From: Pseudomonas floridensis
GTDB taxonomy: Bacteria; Pseudomonadota; Gammaproteobacteria; Pseudomonadales; Pseudomonadaceae
DNA length: 64,000 nt
Direction: 5' to 3'
Assembly: GCF_002087235.1 (NCBI RefSeq)
Contig: NZ_MUIO01000009.1
Span: 62,001-126,000, forward strand
Under the pieces are notes generated by a model that had not been told where the DNA came from, made no database searches, and saw only the letters and a list, made by a program, of their open reading frames with translations. A program made the translations under genes and the position numbers. Below, piece after piece: positions 25,049-35,076 of the stretch. Every line of letters starts with the position of its first letter. Within the stretch, counting starts at the first letter, position 1.

Positions 25049-26071
25049 ATGCAAGTGAAACACCTGCTGCTGATCGCCATCCTCGCATTGACTGCGGCCT
25101 GTTCGTCGAAGGAAGTCATCGACGAAAACCTCAGCGAAGTCGAGCTGTACCAGCAGGCGCAGGCCGACCTGGGCAATAACAGCTATAACAGCGCCACTGA
25201 AAAGCTCAAGGCGCTGGAATCTCGCTATCCGTTCGGTCGCTATGCCGACCAGGCCCAGCTTGAGCTGATCTACTCGAACTACAAAAACGGTGAACCGGAG
25301 GCCGCGAAATCCGCTGCCGAGCGTTTCATTCGTCTGCACCCGCAACACCCGAACGTCGATTACGCCTACTACATGAAAGGCCTGACCTCGTTCGACCAGG
25401 ACGTCGGCCTGCTGGCGCGCTTCCTGCCGCTGGACCAGACCAAGCGTGACCCGGGTGCCGCTCGCGACTCGTTCAACGAGTTCGCTCAACTGACCAGCCG
25501 CTTCCCGAACAGCCGTTACTCGCCGGACGCCAAGCAGCGCATGATCTACCTGCGCAACCTGCTGGCGTCGTACGAAATCCACGTGGCCGACTACTACCTG
25601 ACCCGTCAGGCGTATGTAGCCGCTGCGAACCGTGGTCGCTACGTGGTCGAAAACTTCCAGGAAACGCCTTCGGTTGGTGACGGCCTGGCGGTCATGGTCG
25701 AGTCGTACCAGCGTCTGCACCTCGACGAACTGGCAGCGACCAGCCTTGAAGTGCTGAAAACCAACTACCCGAACCACCCGCAACTGGAAAACGGCGAATT
25801 CACGCCTCGCCAGGCCGAAGCGGACAACCGCTCGTGGCTGTCGAAAGCGACGCTGGGCCTGATCGACGGCAGCGCGCCACTGCCACCGGGTGAAACCCGT
25901 GCCGATCAGGACATCAAGAAGCAGTATCAGGACGCCAAGGACTCCATCCCTAAAGAGCTGCTGCCGGAAAATCAGGCAGAGCTGGATGAGCAGGCCGAGA
26001 AGGAAGCCGAAGAAAAAGGCACCAAGAGCCGCTCCTGGTTCAGCTACATGACCCTGGGTCTGTTCGACTGA
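25049..26071 (+). CDS. bamD: Outer-membrane assembly lipoprotein BamD (ComL)
   Basis: The 340-residue lipoprotein is part of the Bam complex that inserts beta-barrels into the outer membrane. The ATG at 25049 gives a signal peptide with lipobox LTAAC; upstream in-frame codons would spoil it. TPR repeats follow, with [19 protein letters not shown], typical of BamD. The length is above the E. coli protein (245) because of a C-terminal acidic, Lys-rich extension (about residues 285-340), common in Pseudomonas. A strong terminator follows. Confidence 0.95.
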   Translation: MQVKHLLLIAILALTAACSSKEVIDENLSEVELYQQAQADLGNNSYNSATEKLKALESRYPFGRYADQAQLELIYSNYKNGEPEAAKSAAERFIRLHPQHPNVDYAYYMKGLTSFDQDVGLLARFLPLDQTKRDPGAARDSFNEFAQLTSRFPNSRYSPDAKQRMIYLRNLLASYEIHVADYYLTRQAYVAAANRGRYVVENFQETPSVGDGLAVMVESYQRLHLDELAATSLEVLKTNYPNHPQLENGEFTPRQAEADNRSWLSKATLGLIDGSAPLPPGETRADQDIKKQYQDAKDSIPKELLPENQAELDEQAEKEAEEKGTKSRSWFSYMTLGLFD

Positions 26072-26091
26072 TCCGGACCTGCCCGGCAAGC

Positions 26092-26123
26092 AAAAAGAGG
26101 CCTTTTCAAGGCCTCTTTTTTTA
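26092..26123 (+). terminator. Terminator after bamD
   Basis: AAAAGAGGCC and GGCCTCTTTT form a 10-bp stem with a 7-nt loop and a T-tract. Confidence 0.9.
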
Positions 26124-26196
26124 TGCACGCTCGCCCCTGTCCGCACGCCTGCTCCTTGGCTACACTGCGCAGACTCAACTCACTAAGCTGGTAGTC

Positions 26197-26436
26197 ATGG
26201 TTCGGTTATTAATGTGGGCCGCGTTGATCGCGGCGGTGGTCTGGTTCGTCAAACGCCTGCTCAATCCCCCCAAGCCACGATCCCGTCCGGCGCCGCCAGA
26301 CACCACCGCCGCGCCCATGGTGCGTTGCGCACACTGTGGCGTTCATCTTCCTCGCGACCGTGCCTTGAGCCAGGAACAACAATGGTACTGCAGCGAGGCG
26401 CACCGGCTAGAAGGCCCGGCGGCCCGTGACCGCTGA
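26197..26436 (+). CDS. PP0621 family small membrane-anchored zinc-ribbon protein
   Basis: A 79-residue protein with one N-terminal membrane helix (LLMWAALIAAVVWFVKRLL), a Pro/Arg linker, then a zinc-ribbon-like part CAHCGVHLPRDRAL with a second Cys/His pair WYCSEAHR. The sequence fits the PP0621 family, whose function is unknown. The 3' end overlaps the GTG start of pilS by 11 bp, so it is probably co-expressed with the type IV pilus two-component genes. Confidence 0.85.
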   Translation: MVRLLMWAALIAAVVWFVKRLLNPPKPRSRPAPPDTTAAPMVRCAHCGVHLPRDRALSQEQQWYCSEAHRLEGPAARDR

Positions 26437-28018
26437 GACACTTTCCTTCGGCAGCCCCCAAGCGCAACGGATTCTGCGGCTCTATCATCTTTATCGCCTG
26501 GTCATCGGCGTCCTGCTGGTATCGCTGATCTCCACCAGCCTGGACACCGAACTGTTACAGATGGCCAACACGAACCTGTTTCGAGCGGGCTGCTGGCTGT
26601 ATCTGGTGTTCAACATTCTGGTCGTGGTGCTGCTGGAGCGGCCCAGCCGACCGTCCCATCTGTTCAGCCTGGCGATGACCGATGCGCTCATGCTGTCCGG
26701 TCTGTTCTACGCAGCAGGCGGCCCTTCCAGCGGCATCGGCAATCTGTTGATCGCATCGGTCGCGATCAGCAACATTTTGCTACGTGGCCGCATCGGGCTG
26801 TTGATCGCTGCCGTTTCGGCCATCGGCATCATCTACCTGACCTTTTACATCAGCTTCACGACGCCTTCGGTGTCCAACGATTACGTGCAGGCCGGTTCGC
26901 TGGGCACTCTGTGCTTTGCCGCCGCCCTGCTGGTGCAGGCACTCACCTCGCGGATGCACAACAGTGAAGTGCTGGCCGAGCAGCGCGCCGCCGATGTCGA
27001 TAACCTGGAAGAACTCAACGCCCTGATTCTGCAACGCATGCGCACCGGCATTCTGGTACTCGATGCCAGTCGCCAGGTGCTACTCGCCAATCAGGGCGCG
27101 CTGAGCCTGCTGGGGCACGAGCAACTGGTCGGTCATGTGATCGATCCTTTTTCCCCACAACTGGTGGATCGCCTGCGCCAATGGCTGATCAATCCGATCA
27201 TGGTGCCGCGCAGCATTTCGACCTCAGCCATCGGACCTGAACTGCAGCCCAGCTTTGCTGCGCTCAACCGGGGCGACCAGCGCCAGACCCTGATCTTTCT
27301 CGAAGACCTGTCACAGATCGCTCACCAGGCCCAGCAATTGAAACTGGCCGCACTGGGACGCCTGACCGCCGGGATCGCCCACGAGATCCGCAACCCGCTT
27401 GGCGCTGTGAGCCATGCCGCGCAGTTACTCAACGAATCTGAAGAGCTTTCCGCGCCAGACCGGCGTCTGGGTCAGATCATTCATGAGCAGTCGCGACGGA
27501 TCAATCTGGTCATCGAGAACGTGCTGCAACTGTCCAGACGACGCGAGGCACAGCGCGAACTGCTCGACCTGAAAGGCTGGCTGGAAAGCTTCGTCGCGGA
27601 GTTTCAGAACACCGCATCACCCGACCATCGGGTGCACATGGAGATCGGAAGCGGAATGCTGACCACCCGCATGGACCCCGAACAGTTGACTCAAGTGGTA
27701 ACCAACCTGCTGCAGAACGGCTTGCGTTACAGCGCTCAGGCACAGGCCTCTGCGCAAGTGTGGCTGAAGCTGTATCACCACTCGAAAAGCGACCTGCCAA
27801 CCCTGGAAGTGCTGGATGACGGTCCGGGCGTCAGCGGCGCGCACCTGAACAGGTTGTTCGAACCGTTTTTCACCACAGAAAGCAAAGGTACGGGGCTGGG
27901 CCTCTACCTGTCGCGCGAGCTGTGCGAAAGCAATCAGGCGCACCTTGATTACGCCCCTCGGGACGGCGGCGGCAGTTGCCTGCGCATTACCTTCGCCCAC
28001 CCGTTCAAACCGAGCTGA
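26426..28018 (+). CDS. pilS: Sensor histidine kinase PilS
   Basis: The 530-residue inner-membrane kinase controls type IV pilus genes with PilR. Six hydrophobic helices fill residues 25-170, a PAS domain follows (about 195-300), and the H-box is GIAHEIRNP with His319. The N, G1 and G2 boxes appear as LLQNGLRYS, DDGPGV and GTGLGLYLS. In P. aeruginosa PilS is polar and phosphorylates PilR. A GTG start overlapping the upstream gene is used. pilR follows after two bases. Confidence 0.95.
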   Translation: MTAETLSFGSPQAQRILRLYHLYRLVIGVLLVSLISTSLDTELLQMANTNLFRAGCWLYLVFNILVVVLLERPSRPSHLFSLAMTDALMLSGLFYAAGGPSSGIGNLLIASVAISNILLRGRIGLLIAAVSAIGIIYLTFYISFTTPSVSNDYVQAGSLGTLCFAAALLVQALTSRMHNSEVLAEQRAADVDNLEELNALILQRMRTGILVLDASRQVLLANQGALSLLGHEQLVGHVIDPFSPQLVDRLRQWLINPIMVPRSISTSAIGPELQPSFAALNRGDQRQTLIFLEDLSQIAHQAQQLKLAALGRLTAGIAHEIRNPLGAVSHAAQLLNESEELSAPDRRLGQIIHEQSRRINLVIENVLQLSRRREAQRELLDLKGWLESFVAEFQNTASPDHRVHMEIGSGMLTTRMDPEQLTQVVTNLLQNGLRYSAQAQASAQVWLKLYHHSKSDLPTLEVLDDGPGVSGAHLNRLFEPFFTTESKGTGLGLYLSRELCESNQAHLDYAPRDGGGSCLRITFAHPFKPS

Positions 28019-28020
28019 AC

Positions 28021-29361
28021 ATGACCCCACGGCAAAAGATCCTGATCGTTGACGATGAGCCGGACATTCGCGAACTCCTGGAGATCACTCTGGGCCGAAT
28101 GAAGCTCGACACCCGTAGCGCCCGAAATGTGGCCGAAGCCCTTGAATGGCTGGCACGCGAGCCGTTCGACCTGTGCCTCACCGACATGCGTCTGCCGGAT
28201 GGCAATGGCCTGGAACTGGTGCAGCACATTCAGCAGGGTTATCCACACGTTCCAGTGGCGATGATCACCGCACACGGCAGCCTGGATACCGCCATTCACG
28301 CACTTAAAGCCGGTGCCTTCGATTTCGTGACCAAACCGGTGGACCTCAACCGGCTGCGCGAACTGGTCAACAGCGCCCTGCGTCTCGCACCTGCCGCCGA
28401 GCCGACACGCGCCGCCGACACCCGCCTGCTCGGCGACTCGCCGCCCATGCGCGCCTTGCGTGGTCAAATCACCAAGCTGGCACGCAGCCAGGCGCCGGTG
28501 TATATCAGCGGTGAGTCCGGCAGCGGCAAGGAGCTAGTGGCGCGACTGATCCATGAGCAAGGGCCACGCACTGACAAGCCGTTCATCCCCGTCAACTGTG
28601 GCGCCATCCCTTCGGAACTGATGGAAAGCGAATTTTTCGGCCATCGCAAAGGCAGCTTCAGTGGCGCTCACGAAGACAAGCCGGGGCTGTTTCAGGCCGC
28701 TCATACGGGCACCCTGTTTCTCGATGAAGTCGCCGATCTGCCGCTGGGCATGCAGGTGAAACTGCTGCGGGCCATACAGGAAAAATCCATTCGCAGTGTC
28801 GGCGGGCAGCAGGAACAGGTGGTGGACGTGCGGATTCTGTGCGCGACTCATAAAGACCTGAACCTGGAAGTGGCCGCCGGGCGCTTCCGCCAGGACCTGT
28901 ATTATCGGCTGAACGTCATCGAACTGCGCGTGCCATCCTTGCGTGAGCGGCGCGAAGACATCGATCAACTCGCCACCAGCGTGCTGCAGCGGCTGGCAAA
29001 CAACAGCGGCCAGCCCCTGGCCAACCTGAATTCGCAGGCACTGGACACGCTCAAAGGCTACCGATTCCCGGGCAACGTGCGCGAACTGGAGAACATGCTG
29101 GAACGGGCGTATACGCTCTGTGAGAACGATGAAATTCATGCGAGCGACCTGCGTTTGGCCGAGTCTGCCAAGCCTCAGGAAAGCGACGGCCCGAATCTGG
29201 CCGACATCGATAATCTGGAAGATTACCTGGAAGGCGTCGAGCGCAAACTAATCCTGCAAGCGCTGGAAGAAACCCGCTGGAACCGCACGGCGGCGGCGCA
29301 GCGATTGAGTCTGTCATTCCGGTCGATGCGTTATCGACTGAAGAAGCTGGGACTGGATTGA
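28021..29361 (+). CDS. pilR: Sigma-54-dependent response regulator PilR
   Basis: The 446-residue activator has a receiver domain (DDEPD near 11-15, phospho-acceptor Asp55 in LTDMRLPDG), an AAA+ domain (Walker A GESGSGKE, Walker B GTLFLDEVADLP) and a C-terminal Fis-type helix-turn-helix (NRTAAAQRLSLSFRSMRYRL). It is known to activate the pilin gene with RpoN. The ATG at 28021, two bases after pilS, is chosen over earlier in-frame codons inside pilS. The sigma-54 contact loop reads GSFSGA rather than GAFTGA. Confidence 0.95.
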   Translation: MTPRQKILIVDDEPDIRELLEITLGRMKLDTRSARNVAEALEWLAREPFDLCLTDMRLPDGNGLELVQHIQQGYPHVPVAMITAHGSLDTAIHALKAGAFDFVTKPVDLNRLRELVNSALRLAPAAEPTRAADTRLLGDSPPMRALRGQITKLARSQAPVYISGESGSGKELVARLIHEQGPRTDKPFIPVNCGAIPSELMESEFFGHRKGSFSGAHEDKPGLFQAAHTGTLFLDEVADLPLGMQVKLLRAIQEKSIRSVGGQQEQVVDVRILCATHKDLNLEVAAGRFRQDLYYRLNVIELRVPSLRERREDIDQLATSVLQRLANNSGQPLANLNSQALDTLKGYRFPGNVRELENMLERAYTLCENDEIHASDLRLAESAKPQESDGPNLADIDNLEDYLEGVERKLILQALEETRWNRTAAAQRLSLSFRSMRYRLKKLGLD

Positions 29362-29776
29362 GCTTGACCAAAACCCAGAGTGGGAATGGACTTGCCCACG
29401 AAGACGTTCGCTTCGTGGGAGTGGACTTGTCCACGAAGACGGCATTTCATATGCCGCATCTTCAGTGACGGTACAAACGCTTTCGCGAACAAGTTCGCTC
29501 CTACCAGAACGCGGTGTGGGAGTGGACTTGTCCACGAAGCCGGCATTTCATATGCCGCATCTTCAGTGACGGGACAAACGCTTTCGCGAACAAGTTCGCT
29601 CCTACCAGAACGCGGTGTGAGAGTGGACTTGTCCACGAAGACGGCATTTCATGCGCTGCATCTTGCACTGCCCTCTTCGCGAACACGTTCCCACGGGGTT
29701 TGGCGGACGTTTCAAATTGTGGGAGTGGACTTGTCCACGAAAGCGGCGGTCCAGGCGCTACATCCCTGCGAGAGAG
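29362..29776. repeat. 101-bp tandem repeats with REP-like palindromes downstream of pilR
   Basis: No gene lies here. GTGGACTTGTCCAC begins at 29421, 29522, 29623 and 29725, and a diverged copy lies near 29386. The first two intervals are exactly 101 bp and the repeat units differ at only a few bases; the third unit is diverged. Each palindrome is followed by CGAAG or CGAAA. This fits REP-type elements amplified in tandem, which are common in P. syringae. Confidence 0.85.
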
Positions 29777-30880
29777 TCAGCGCTTTAGACGGTCTGCGGG
29801 CGAGTAAGGCGCCGGGTCGATAATGGGCTCATGCTCCAACAGCAGATCGGTCAACAACTGGCACGAAGCCGGGGCGAGCACCAGGCCATTGCGGTAGTGC
29901 CCGCAGTTAAGCCACAGACCATCGAAACCCGGCACCGGGCCAATGAACGGAATTCCCTCAGGCGAGCCGGGACGTAAACCGGCCCACTGCGCGATAGGCT
30001 CGGCATCCGCCAAGGCCGGAATCAGCTCGATGGCCGAGGCCTTTAGGCTCTGCAGCGCGGCGTCGGTCGGGGTCTTATCGAAGCCTTCATGCTCCAGGGT
30101 GCTACCAATCAGAATGTGACCATCGCGCCGCGGAATCGCGTATCGACCTTTGGCCAGCACCATGCTGGGTAGAAAGTCCGTAGCGCACTTGTAGAGAATC
30201 ATCTGGCCTTTCACCGGCTCCACGGGCAAATCCAGCCCCAGGGTCTTGAGCAATTCACCGCTCCATGCTCCGGCCGCCAGAATCACCCGGTCAGCCCGAA
30301 CGTCGCCCGATGCCGTGCTCACACCCAAGATCCGGCCGTCGCGCCTTAAAAAGCCACTGACTTCACACTGCTCACGAATCTCGACATTGGGCATGGCCAT
30401 AAGAGCGGCCTTGAGGGATTTGACCAGCCTGGGGTTGCGCACATTAGCAACGTCAGCCATGTAGATCGCCCTTGAATAACCGGCTCCAAGCACCGAAACC
30501 GCATCATGCACCGACGAAATATCGACACGGCTCAGTGGCCGCTTTTCTCGAGCTGCCCATTCAAGCGCCTGCTGTTCGTCGTCCAGATCCAGCCAGTAAA
30601 GGCCAGTGGTATGGACTTCCGGATCGAGCCCGGTCTGCTGGAAAAGACGCTCGCCCAGATGTGGATAAAAGTCCTGCGACCAATGTGCCAATGCCGTAAC
30701 CGCCGGACTGTAGCGCCAAGGGTACAGCGGCGAAACAATGCCTCCGCCCGCCCAGGACGACTCCTGCCCCACGCCGGACCGGTCCAGCAACACGACGTTC
30801 ATCTGCGCTGAGGCCAGGTTGAAGGCAGTCAGCAAACCGATGACACCACCGCCGACGATCACTACGTGTTGCTTGGGCAT
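29777..30880 (-). CDS. thiO: Glycine oxidase ThiO (FAD-dependent)
   Basis: The 367-residue flavoenzyme oxidises glycine to iminoglycine for the thiazole half of thiamine. An N-terminal FAD-binding motif, VVIVGGGVIGLLTAFNLA, is followed by SSWAGGGIVSPLYPW. The C-terminal part has a DAAO-type block, AGLRPGSPEGIPFIGPVPG, and GHYRNGLVLAPAS. In P. aeruginosa this gene (PA4548) also lies between pilR and the minor pilins. The 28-bp gap to pilE suggests it may be read through from the pilin operon. Confidence 0.93.
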   Translation of the reverse strand: MPKQHVVIVGGGVIGLLTAFNLASAQMNVVLLDRSGVGQESSWAGGGIVSPLYPWRYSPAVTALAHWSQDFYPHLGERLFQQTGLDPEVHTTGLYWLDLDDEQQALEWAAREKRPLSRVDISSVHDAVSVLGAGYSRAIYMADVANVRNPRLVKSLKAALMAMPNVEIREQCEVSGFLRRDGRILGVSTASGDVRADRVILAAGAWSGELLKTLGLDLPVEPVKGQMILYKCATDFLPSMVLAKGRYAIPRRDGHILIGSTLEHEGFDKTPTDAALQSLKASAIELIPALADAEPIAQWAGLRPGSPEGIPFIGPVPGFDGLWLNCGHYRNGLVLAPASCQLLTDLLLEHEPIIDPAPYSPADRLKR

Positions 30881-30907
30881 TTTGCTCTCAGGGAAAGTTG
30901 AAAAGGG

Positions 30908-31309
30908 TTAACGGCCCCAGCAGTCTTTCTTGGTCACGCCGCTGGACGCGCCTGTGTTGCTGTACTCACCCGTATTCTTGATGACGAAACTGCCGCACTT
31001 GTCGCCATTCATCATCGCGTTGCCGCTGGGCGTCGCCGTCAATGTGAAGTCAGCGTCATTGATGACCGGAGCAATCGTGTAATAACTATTACCGCCACTC
31101 ACGCCCGTAGCGTTCTTGTAACTCCCGGTTCGCGAGTAAAAACGTTCCAGCGCCTGCGTCTGTTCCGACAGCAGGCTAGCGATTTCCGCCCGGTGAGTGC
31201 GCCTCACGTACTCGGTATAACTGGGGTAAGCAACGGCGGCCAGAATACCGACAATCGCCACGACGATCATGAGTTCGATCAGCGTAACGCCCCTGGTAGT
31301 TGCTCGCAT
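30908..31309 (-). CDS. pilE: Type IV pilus minor pilin PilE
   Basis: A 133-residue pilin-like protein with a short basic leader ending in Gly (MRATTRG) before [22 protein letters not shown]. PilD would cut after this Gly and methylate the new N terminus; Glu5 is present. One disulfide pair lies in GDKCGSF...KKDCWG near the C terminus. The ATG at 31309 is preferred to 31339 because of the leader length and GGGAAG upstream. It follows pilY1 by 11 bp. Minor pilins prime pilus assembly together with PilY1. Confidence 0.93.
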   Translation of the reverse strand: MRATTRGVTLIELMIVVAIVGILAAVAYPSYTEYVRRTHRAEIASLLSEQTQALERFYSRTGSYKNATGVSGGNSYYTIAPVINDADFTLTATPSGNAMMNGDKCGSFVIKNTGEYSNTGASSGVTKKDCWGR

Positions 31310-31320
31310 AGTCAGCTTCC

Positions 31321-34300
31321 CTATTGGATTTGTCGCCACATGATGCGTTGGAATGTATTTTTTGCGCCTGAGCCACTGTCCTCAGGAAGCCTTAATATGT
31401 TGCCACTGGAATCGATCAATATTTTCCGATCTTCCGGGTCCTTTGGATTGCCGTTGGTATCGGTTCCAAGACTTACCGTTCCCGCCAGAATAGAAGCCAG
31501 AATCGGAATGCCACTGCCTACCGCACGGCCCGAAACACGCACGTCCAGGGTGTTTACGTCCAGATCTCCGTTGGTGTCCAGCACCTGATAATTGAGCATA
31601 CTGCCAGTTGCAGATTCCAGCTCAAAAAGACGTCCTGTACCCGTGCTTTCACAAGGGTCTGTCGAGTTAACGGCAGCAGTGGTGAAGATGATGCGCCCCC
31701 TGCTCGTTTGGGCAGGATAAATGATGCGTTCGCCAACATAGGGTTCGACGGTGGACAGCGGCAGGAACCATCCCCGCTTCGACGCCCAGTCAACATCATT
31801 GGAAGTGGAAGTGAAGTAGGTCGCATCGCTGCCGGTCACCGTGCCCGTGACTGCCTGAGCCTGCAAGTTGCTTTCCACATAGTTGCCCGACGCCGTGTCA
31901 GCGTCCCAGATTGCATAGAAATCCTGAAGCGCTGTCGTCTGCTTGTCCGCTGTCTCGAGAAACTTGCCGGTCCCGAAATAGATGATCTTGCCGTTTAGCG
32001 GGTGATCCAGAATCAGCGGCTGAATGGTGATCGGCTGGTTCGCACCTCTTGGCGTAGTGAACAACGGCGCACCATTGAAAGCCACCTTCCAGCTGCTGGC
32101 GGATGTCCCGCTTAAATCAAACTTCCACAGACGGCCTTTCAAGTCACCTGCATATGCGGCCTGCACTACGTTCTGCGCATTGACCCGCAGCCTGACCGAA
32201 GACAGTCCGTTATCGGTTTCGCTGCCCGTTACCGGGGTGGGTATCTCAGCGATGAGTGCTCCGGTGTTGGCGTTCAGGACAAAAAGCGAAGCCCTGCCCG
32301 TAAAACTTCCATAACCGTTACCGACAACGACAATCCCGGTCCCGTCCGCCATACGTGCCGCTTCGGGCTTCGAATAGGTGTAACCCAGATTGTTGAAACC
32401 GTTCGTAGGTGTGGATACGTCAGGTGCCTTGACCTCCCACAATGCACTGACGTTATTGGCAGTACCCTCGAACAGCTTGAGGGCGAAGAATGCCTTGCCG
32501 CCTGCGCCAAGACCACTCACCGCCACAGTGCGCCATGAAGCATTGCTGCCTGCCTGAGTATCGAATATCGAAATCTGACCGTCAGCAGTGAATTTGTGCA
32601 AGCCAAGACCATAATTGGTCGATGCCACGGTTGCCAGTGATGCCAGCGCAGTCGAGGGCATGTAGGCATAGGTGCGCCTGCCATTGTCGGCACTGATCAC
32701 ATTCAAAAAACCGTCATTGGCGTTTACCAACACGTTGTAGGTCATATTGCTGGCTTTATTCGCCAGGTAGGTACTGTAAGAATTGCTGCCCGCCATGTCA
32801 GTTGACGTTTTCTCGGTCGGAAGCGCCACGGCCAGATTGGTATTGATCAGATCACCCAACAGACGTATACGTGTTCGCAAAGCGGCATTGGCAGTGCCTT
32901 TGGCCCAGGAAATCAGCTGAACACCAGTGACACCCGTTGGCAAGGTAGCGTTGATGGCGTCCCTTTGCGGCTGCGAGATCGAATTGAAGTCCAGAGTCAC
33001 TCTGGCGAGCGTGGCGGTGTTCCAGGTTTCGAAAGTAGGCGCAGCCGAGCTGGAGGTTATAGTCGTATCGGTCGTCCAGACCGCAGTACCGGTATCTGCG
33101 GTCGCCGCATCCAGATCGAACGCATTGATCGTCCCGTGCCAGTCGGAAGGGTCATACAACGTCTGGAAAAAACGCGTACCTGCTTGCAGGGTCGCAGAGT
33201 TAGCAGCGCCCCCGCCGCCAGAACCCGCTTTGGCATAGATATCACTCAACGCGAGGTTCAAGGCAGCATTCAGCCCTGAGCTGTCATTGGCCTGAAAGTA
33301 TTTTCCATGGCCGTGAGCATCGTTCGCCGCATCGACCAGCATCTGGTTGCTGGCTGTGAAGCCAATGGTGTAAGTACTCAGATTTTGTTTAGGGAAACCT
33401 GCGGTGTCCCAGCTCTTGCCGGTCAGATCGCCCCCGGCAGCCGAAACATCGCGACGCAGGTCGATGTCGTAGGCGAACCTGGCCAGGTCATCCAGATACA
33501 GGGTGTCGCCCTCTCCGTCACCCGACAGGTTGTTGCCATCGTTGGCCGCGTTCAGGTCCCAGTTCGGTAACGAACGTGTGGTATCGGCGACATCTTCCGG
33601 ATCATTGGTGGGAAATGTACGATCGTAAGTCGGCAAGCCGTCGGTAACCACTACGCCATAGTTTTTCTGGCAACGGTACTGGATCGGGCTCGTGTACGTG
33701 GAACCGCTTTGGTAAAAGGGCGTCATCCCGCGGAAATATCGAGTGATCTCGTAATAGGTTTCAGCCAGCGGCGTGTTGGAGGTCGGGTTCAGCGCTGCGA
33801 TCGCATCTTTAAGCGCCTTGATATTGTTATTGGCCTGTGTCTGGGTGACTGCTGGCTGATAGGTGGTCGCCGTCACCGGCGACAGATCGCTCACAACCCT
33901 GGAGATGCGACCACCCGGTCCAAGGTCAAAATTGTTGGGCTCATTGAAGGTCGCCAGCCCGATTCTCAGCGTGAGATTGTTGGAAACCAGGTTGGTGGCC
34001 ACGGTCTTCGCGACATTCATGCGGAAATCGTTTGGAATCACGCCGTTGGTGTAATTTCGCACACCGAAATCGAAGAAGCCAGGCGTGACCAGATCAATCA
34101 GATACGACAGATAGTCTGCGGTATAGCGCGTCAGACCATTTCCGGCAGGATCAGGCAGCACGACGCAGTACCTGATGCCGTTGCGAAAGATCACGCGTCC
34201 ACCGAACAGGCATGACAGTGAAATCCCGGCCACACCCGTTGCGTTTATGTCGCCCACTGAAAGCGTATCCCCGCCCGAGATGGTGCTTATGAACGGACAC

Positions 34301-34569
34301 GGAACCGTAATCAGACCACTCAGGCACTGCGTGGAGTAATACTGGATGTCAGGGCGATTGACGTTCGGATCAAACCCGGACGCCCAGATGATGTTGTACA
34401 TGCTCCCGGAGTTGTCCACGAGCAGCATCAGGTTGGGCGGCACCGCCGAGGAACTGAGCAACGGCACCTGCGCCGGTGTGAAGGCATAGACCGGCGACGC
34501 CAGATACAACGCCAGCAACATACCGTAGACATACTTCATTCCACGGCGAAGCGCTTCAGCAATTGGCAT
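31321..34569 (-). CDS. pilY1: Type IV pilus tip adhesin/assembly factor PilY1
   Basis: The 1082-residue exported protein has a signal peptide ending PVYA, a von Willebrand A-like region with the metal-site motif DNSGS (52-56), and a C-terminal beta-propeller (PF05567 type) from about residue 640. Ca-loop-like sequences such as [13 protein letters not shown] are seen near the end. The start at 34569 has GGAG eight bases upstream and overlaps pilX by 14 bp; Met11 (34539) is an alternative. P. aeruginosa PilY1 is somewhat longer (about 1160). No pilY2 gene follows. Confidence 0.93.
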   Translation of the reverse strand: MPIAEALRRGMKYVYGMLLALYLASPVYAFTPAQVPLLSSSAVPPNLMLLVDNSGSMYNIIWASGFDPNVNRPDIQYYSTQCLSGLITVPCPFISTISGGDTLSVGDINATGVAGISLSCLFGGRVIFRNGIRYCVVLPDPAGNGLTRYTADYLSYLIDLVTPGFFDFGVRNYTNGVIPNDFRMNVAKTVATNLVSNNLTLRIGLATFNEPNNFDLGPGGRISRVVSDLSPVTATTYQPAVTQTQANNNIKALKDAIAALNPTSNTPLAETYYEITRYFRGMTPFYQSGSTYTSPIQYRCQKNYGVVVTDGLPTYDRTFPTNDPEDVADTTRSLPNWDLNAANDGNNLSGDGEGDTLYLDDLARFAYDIDLRRDVSAAGGDLTGKSWDTAGFPKQNLSTYTIGFTASNQMLVDAANDAHGHGKYFQANDSSGLNAALNLALSDIYAKAGSGGGGAANSATLQAGTRFFQTLYDPSDWHGTINAFDLDAATADTGTAVWTTDTTITSSSAAPTFETWNTATLARVTLDFNSISQPQRDAINATLPTGVTGVQLISWAKGTANAALRTRIRLLGDLINTNLAVALPTEKTSTDMAGSNSYSTYLANKASNMTYNVLVNANDGFLNVISADNGRRTYAYMPSTALASLATVASTNYGLGLHKFTADGQISIFDTQAGSNASWRTVAVSGLGAGGKAFFALKLFEGTANNVSALWEVKAPDVSTPTNGFNNLGYTYSKPEAARMADGTGIVVVGNGYGSFTGRASLFVLNANTGALIAEIPTPVTGSETDNGLSSVRLRVNAQNVVQAAYAGDLKGRLWKFDLSGTSASSWKVAFNGAPLFTTPRGANQPITIQPLILDHPLNGKIIYFGTGKFLETADKQTTALQDFYAIWDADTASGNYVESNLQAQAVTGTVTGSDATYFTSTSNDVDWASKRGWFLPLSTVEPYVGERIIYPAQTSRGRIIFTTAAVNSTDPCESTGTGRLFELESATGSMLNYQVLDTNGDLDVNTLDVRVSGRAVGSGIPILASILAGTVSLGTDTNGNPKDPEDRKILIDSSGNILRLPEDSGSGAKNTFQRIMWRQIQ

Positions 34570-35065
34570 AGATGCTCTCCAGCACGGTTCGCGACGTTCC
34601 GCCCTTTATCGCAACAGCGGTCACCCGGTACAACGTAATAACTGAACCGCCACTCGCGCAGGCAGGCCGCTTTATGGGAGCGGCCGTGGTCCCCAGGTTT
34701 TGAACGGCATACAACCCTCCTCCTTCTGAAATCCAGGTCACCCCGGATGCACCCAGGCCAGCAGCAGTTACCACGGTAGACTCGGCAGGTGGCGCGCATG
34801 TAGCCAGACTCGAGCAGGCAGCCGGCACCACCCTGCCCGCCTTGATAGCCGACTCGCCAAGACGCAACACACTTTCGGCCAACTGAAACGACTGATTGCG
34901 GACCACCACGCTGCCTGCCATTTTTTCCTGCAACGTGGCGTTCTGCATCGAGGAAATCCCCAGCAACGTGAGCAGCAACAGAAACACCAGACTGACCAGC
35001 AGCACCATTCCGCTCTGACGGGCCGGGAAGCTTCTGATCAAATTGAGTCTAAAGGTCTTGTTCAT
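34556..35065 (-). CDS. pilX: Type IV pilus minor pilin PilX
   Basis: A 169-residue PilX_N-type protein with a leader ARQSG before MVLLVSLVFLLLLTLLGISSM, then QEKMAGSVVVRNQSFQLAESVLRLGE, the typical PilX helix. Cys residues near the C terminus (CSSLATC, KRPAC, NC) may form disulfides. As is normal for PilX, the usual Glu5 is absent. The ATG at 35065 follows pilW by about 11 bp; a TTG start at 35080 would overlap the pilW stop. It precedes pilY1 in the operon. Confidence 0.9.
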   Translation of the reverse strand: MNKTFRLNLIRSFPARQSGMVLLVSLVFLLLLTLLGISSMQNATLQEKMAGSVVVRNQSFQLAESVLRLGESAIKAGRVVPAACSSLATCAPPAESTVVTAAGLGASGVTWISEGGGLYAVQNLGTTAAPIKRPACASGGSVITLYRVTAVAIKGGTSRTVLESIYANC

Positions 35066-35076
35066 GCTCGGCCCGT

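Noticed and set aside
24884..26146. 420-codon minus-strand frame
   Set aside because: It is antisense to bamD, whose lipobox and TPR pattern are clear.
29421..29738. CRISPR array
   Set aside because: Repeat units are contiguous and about 101 bp long with no unique spacers; they are REP-type tandem repeats.
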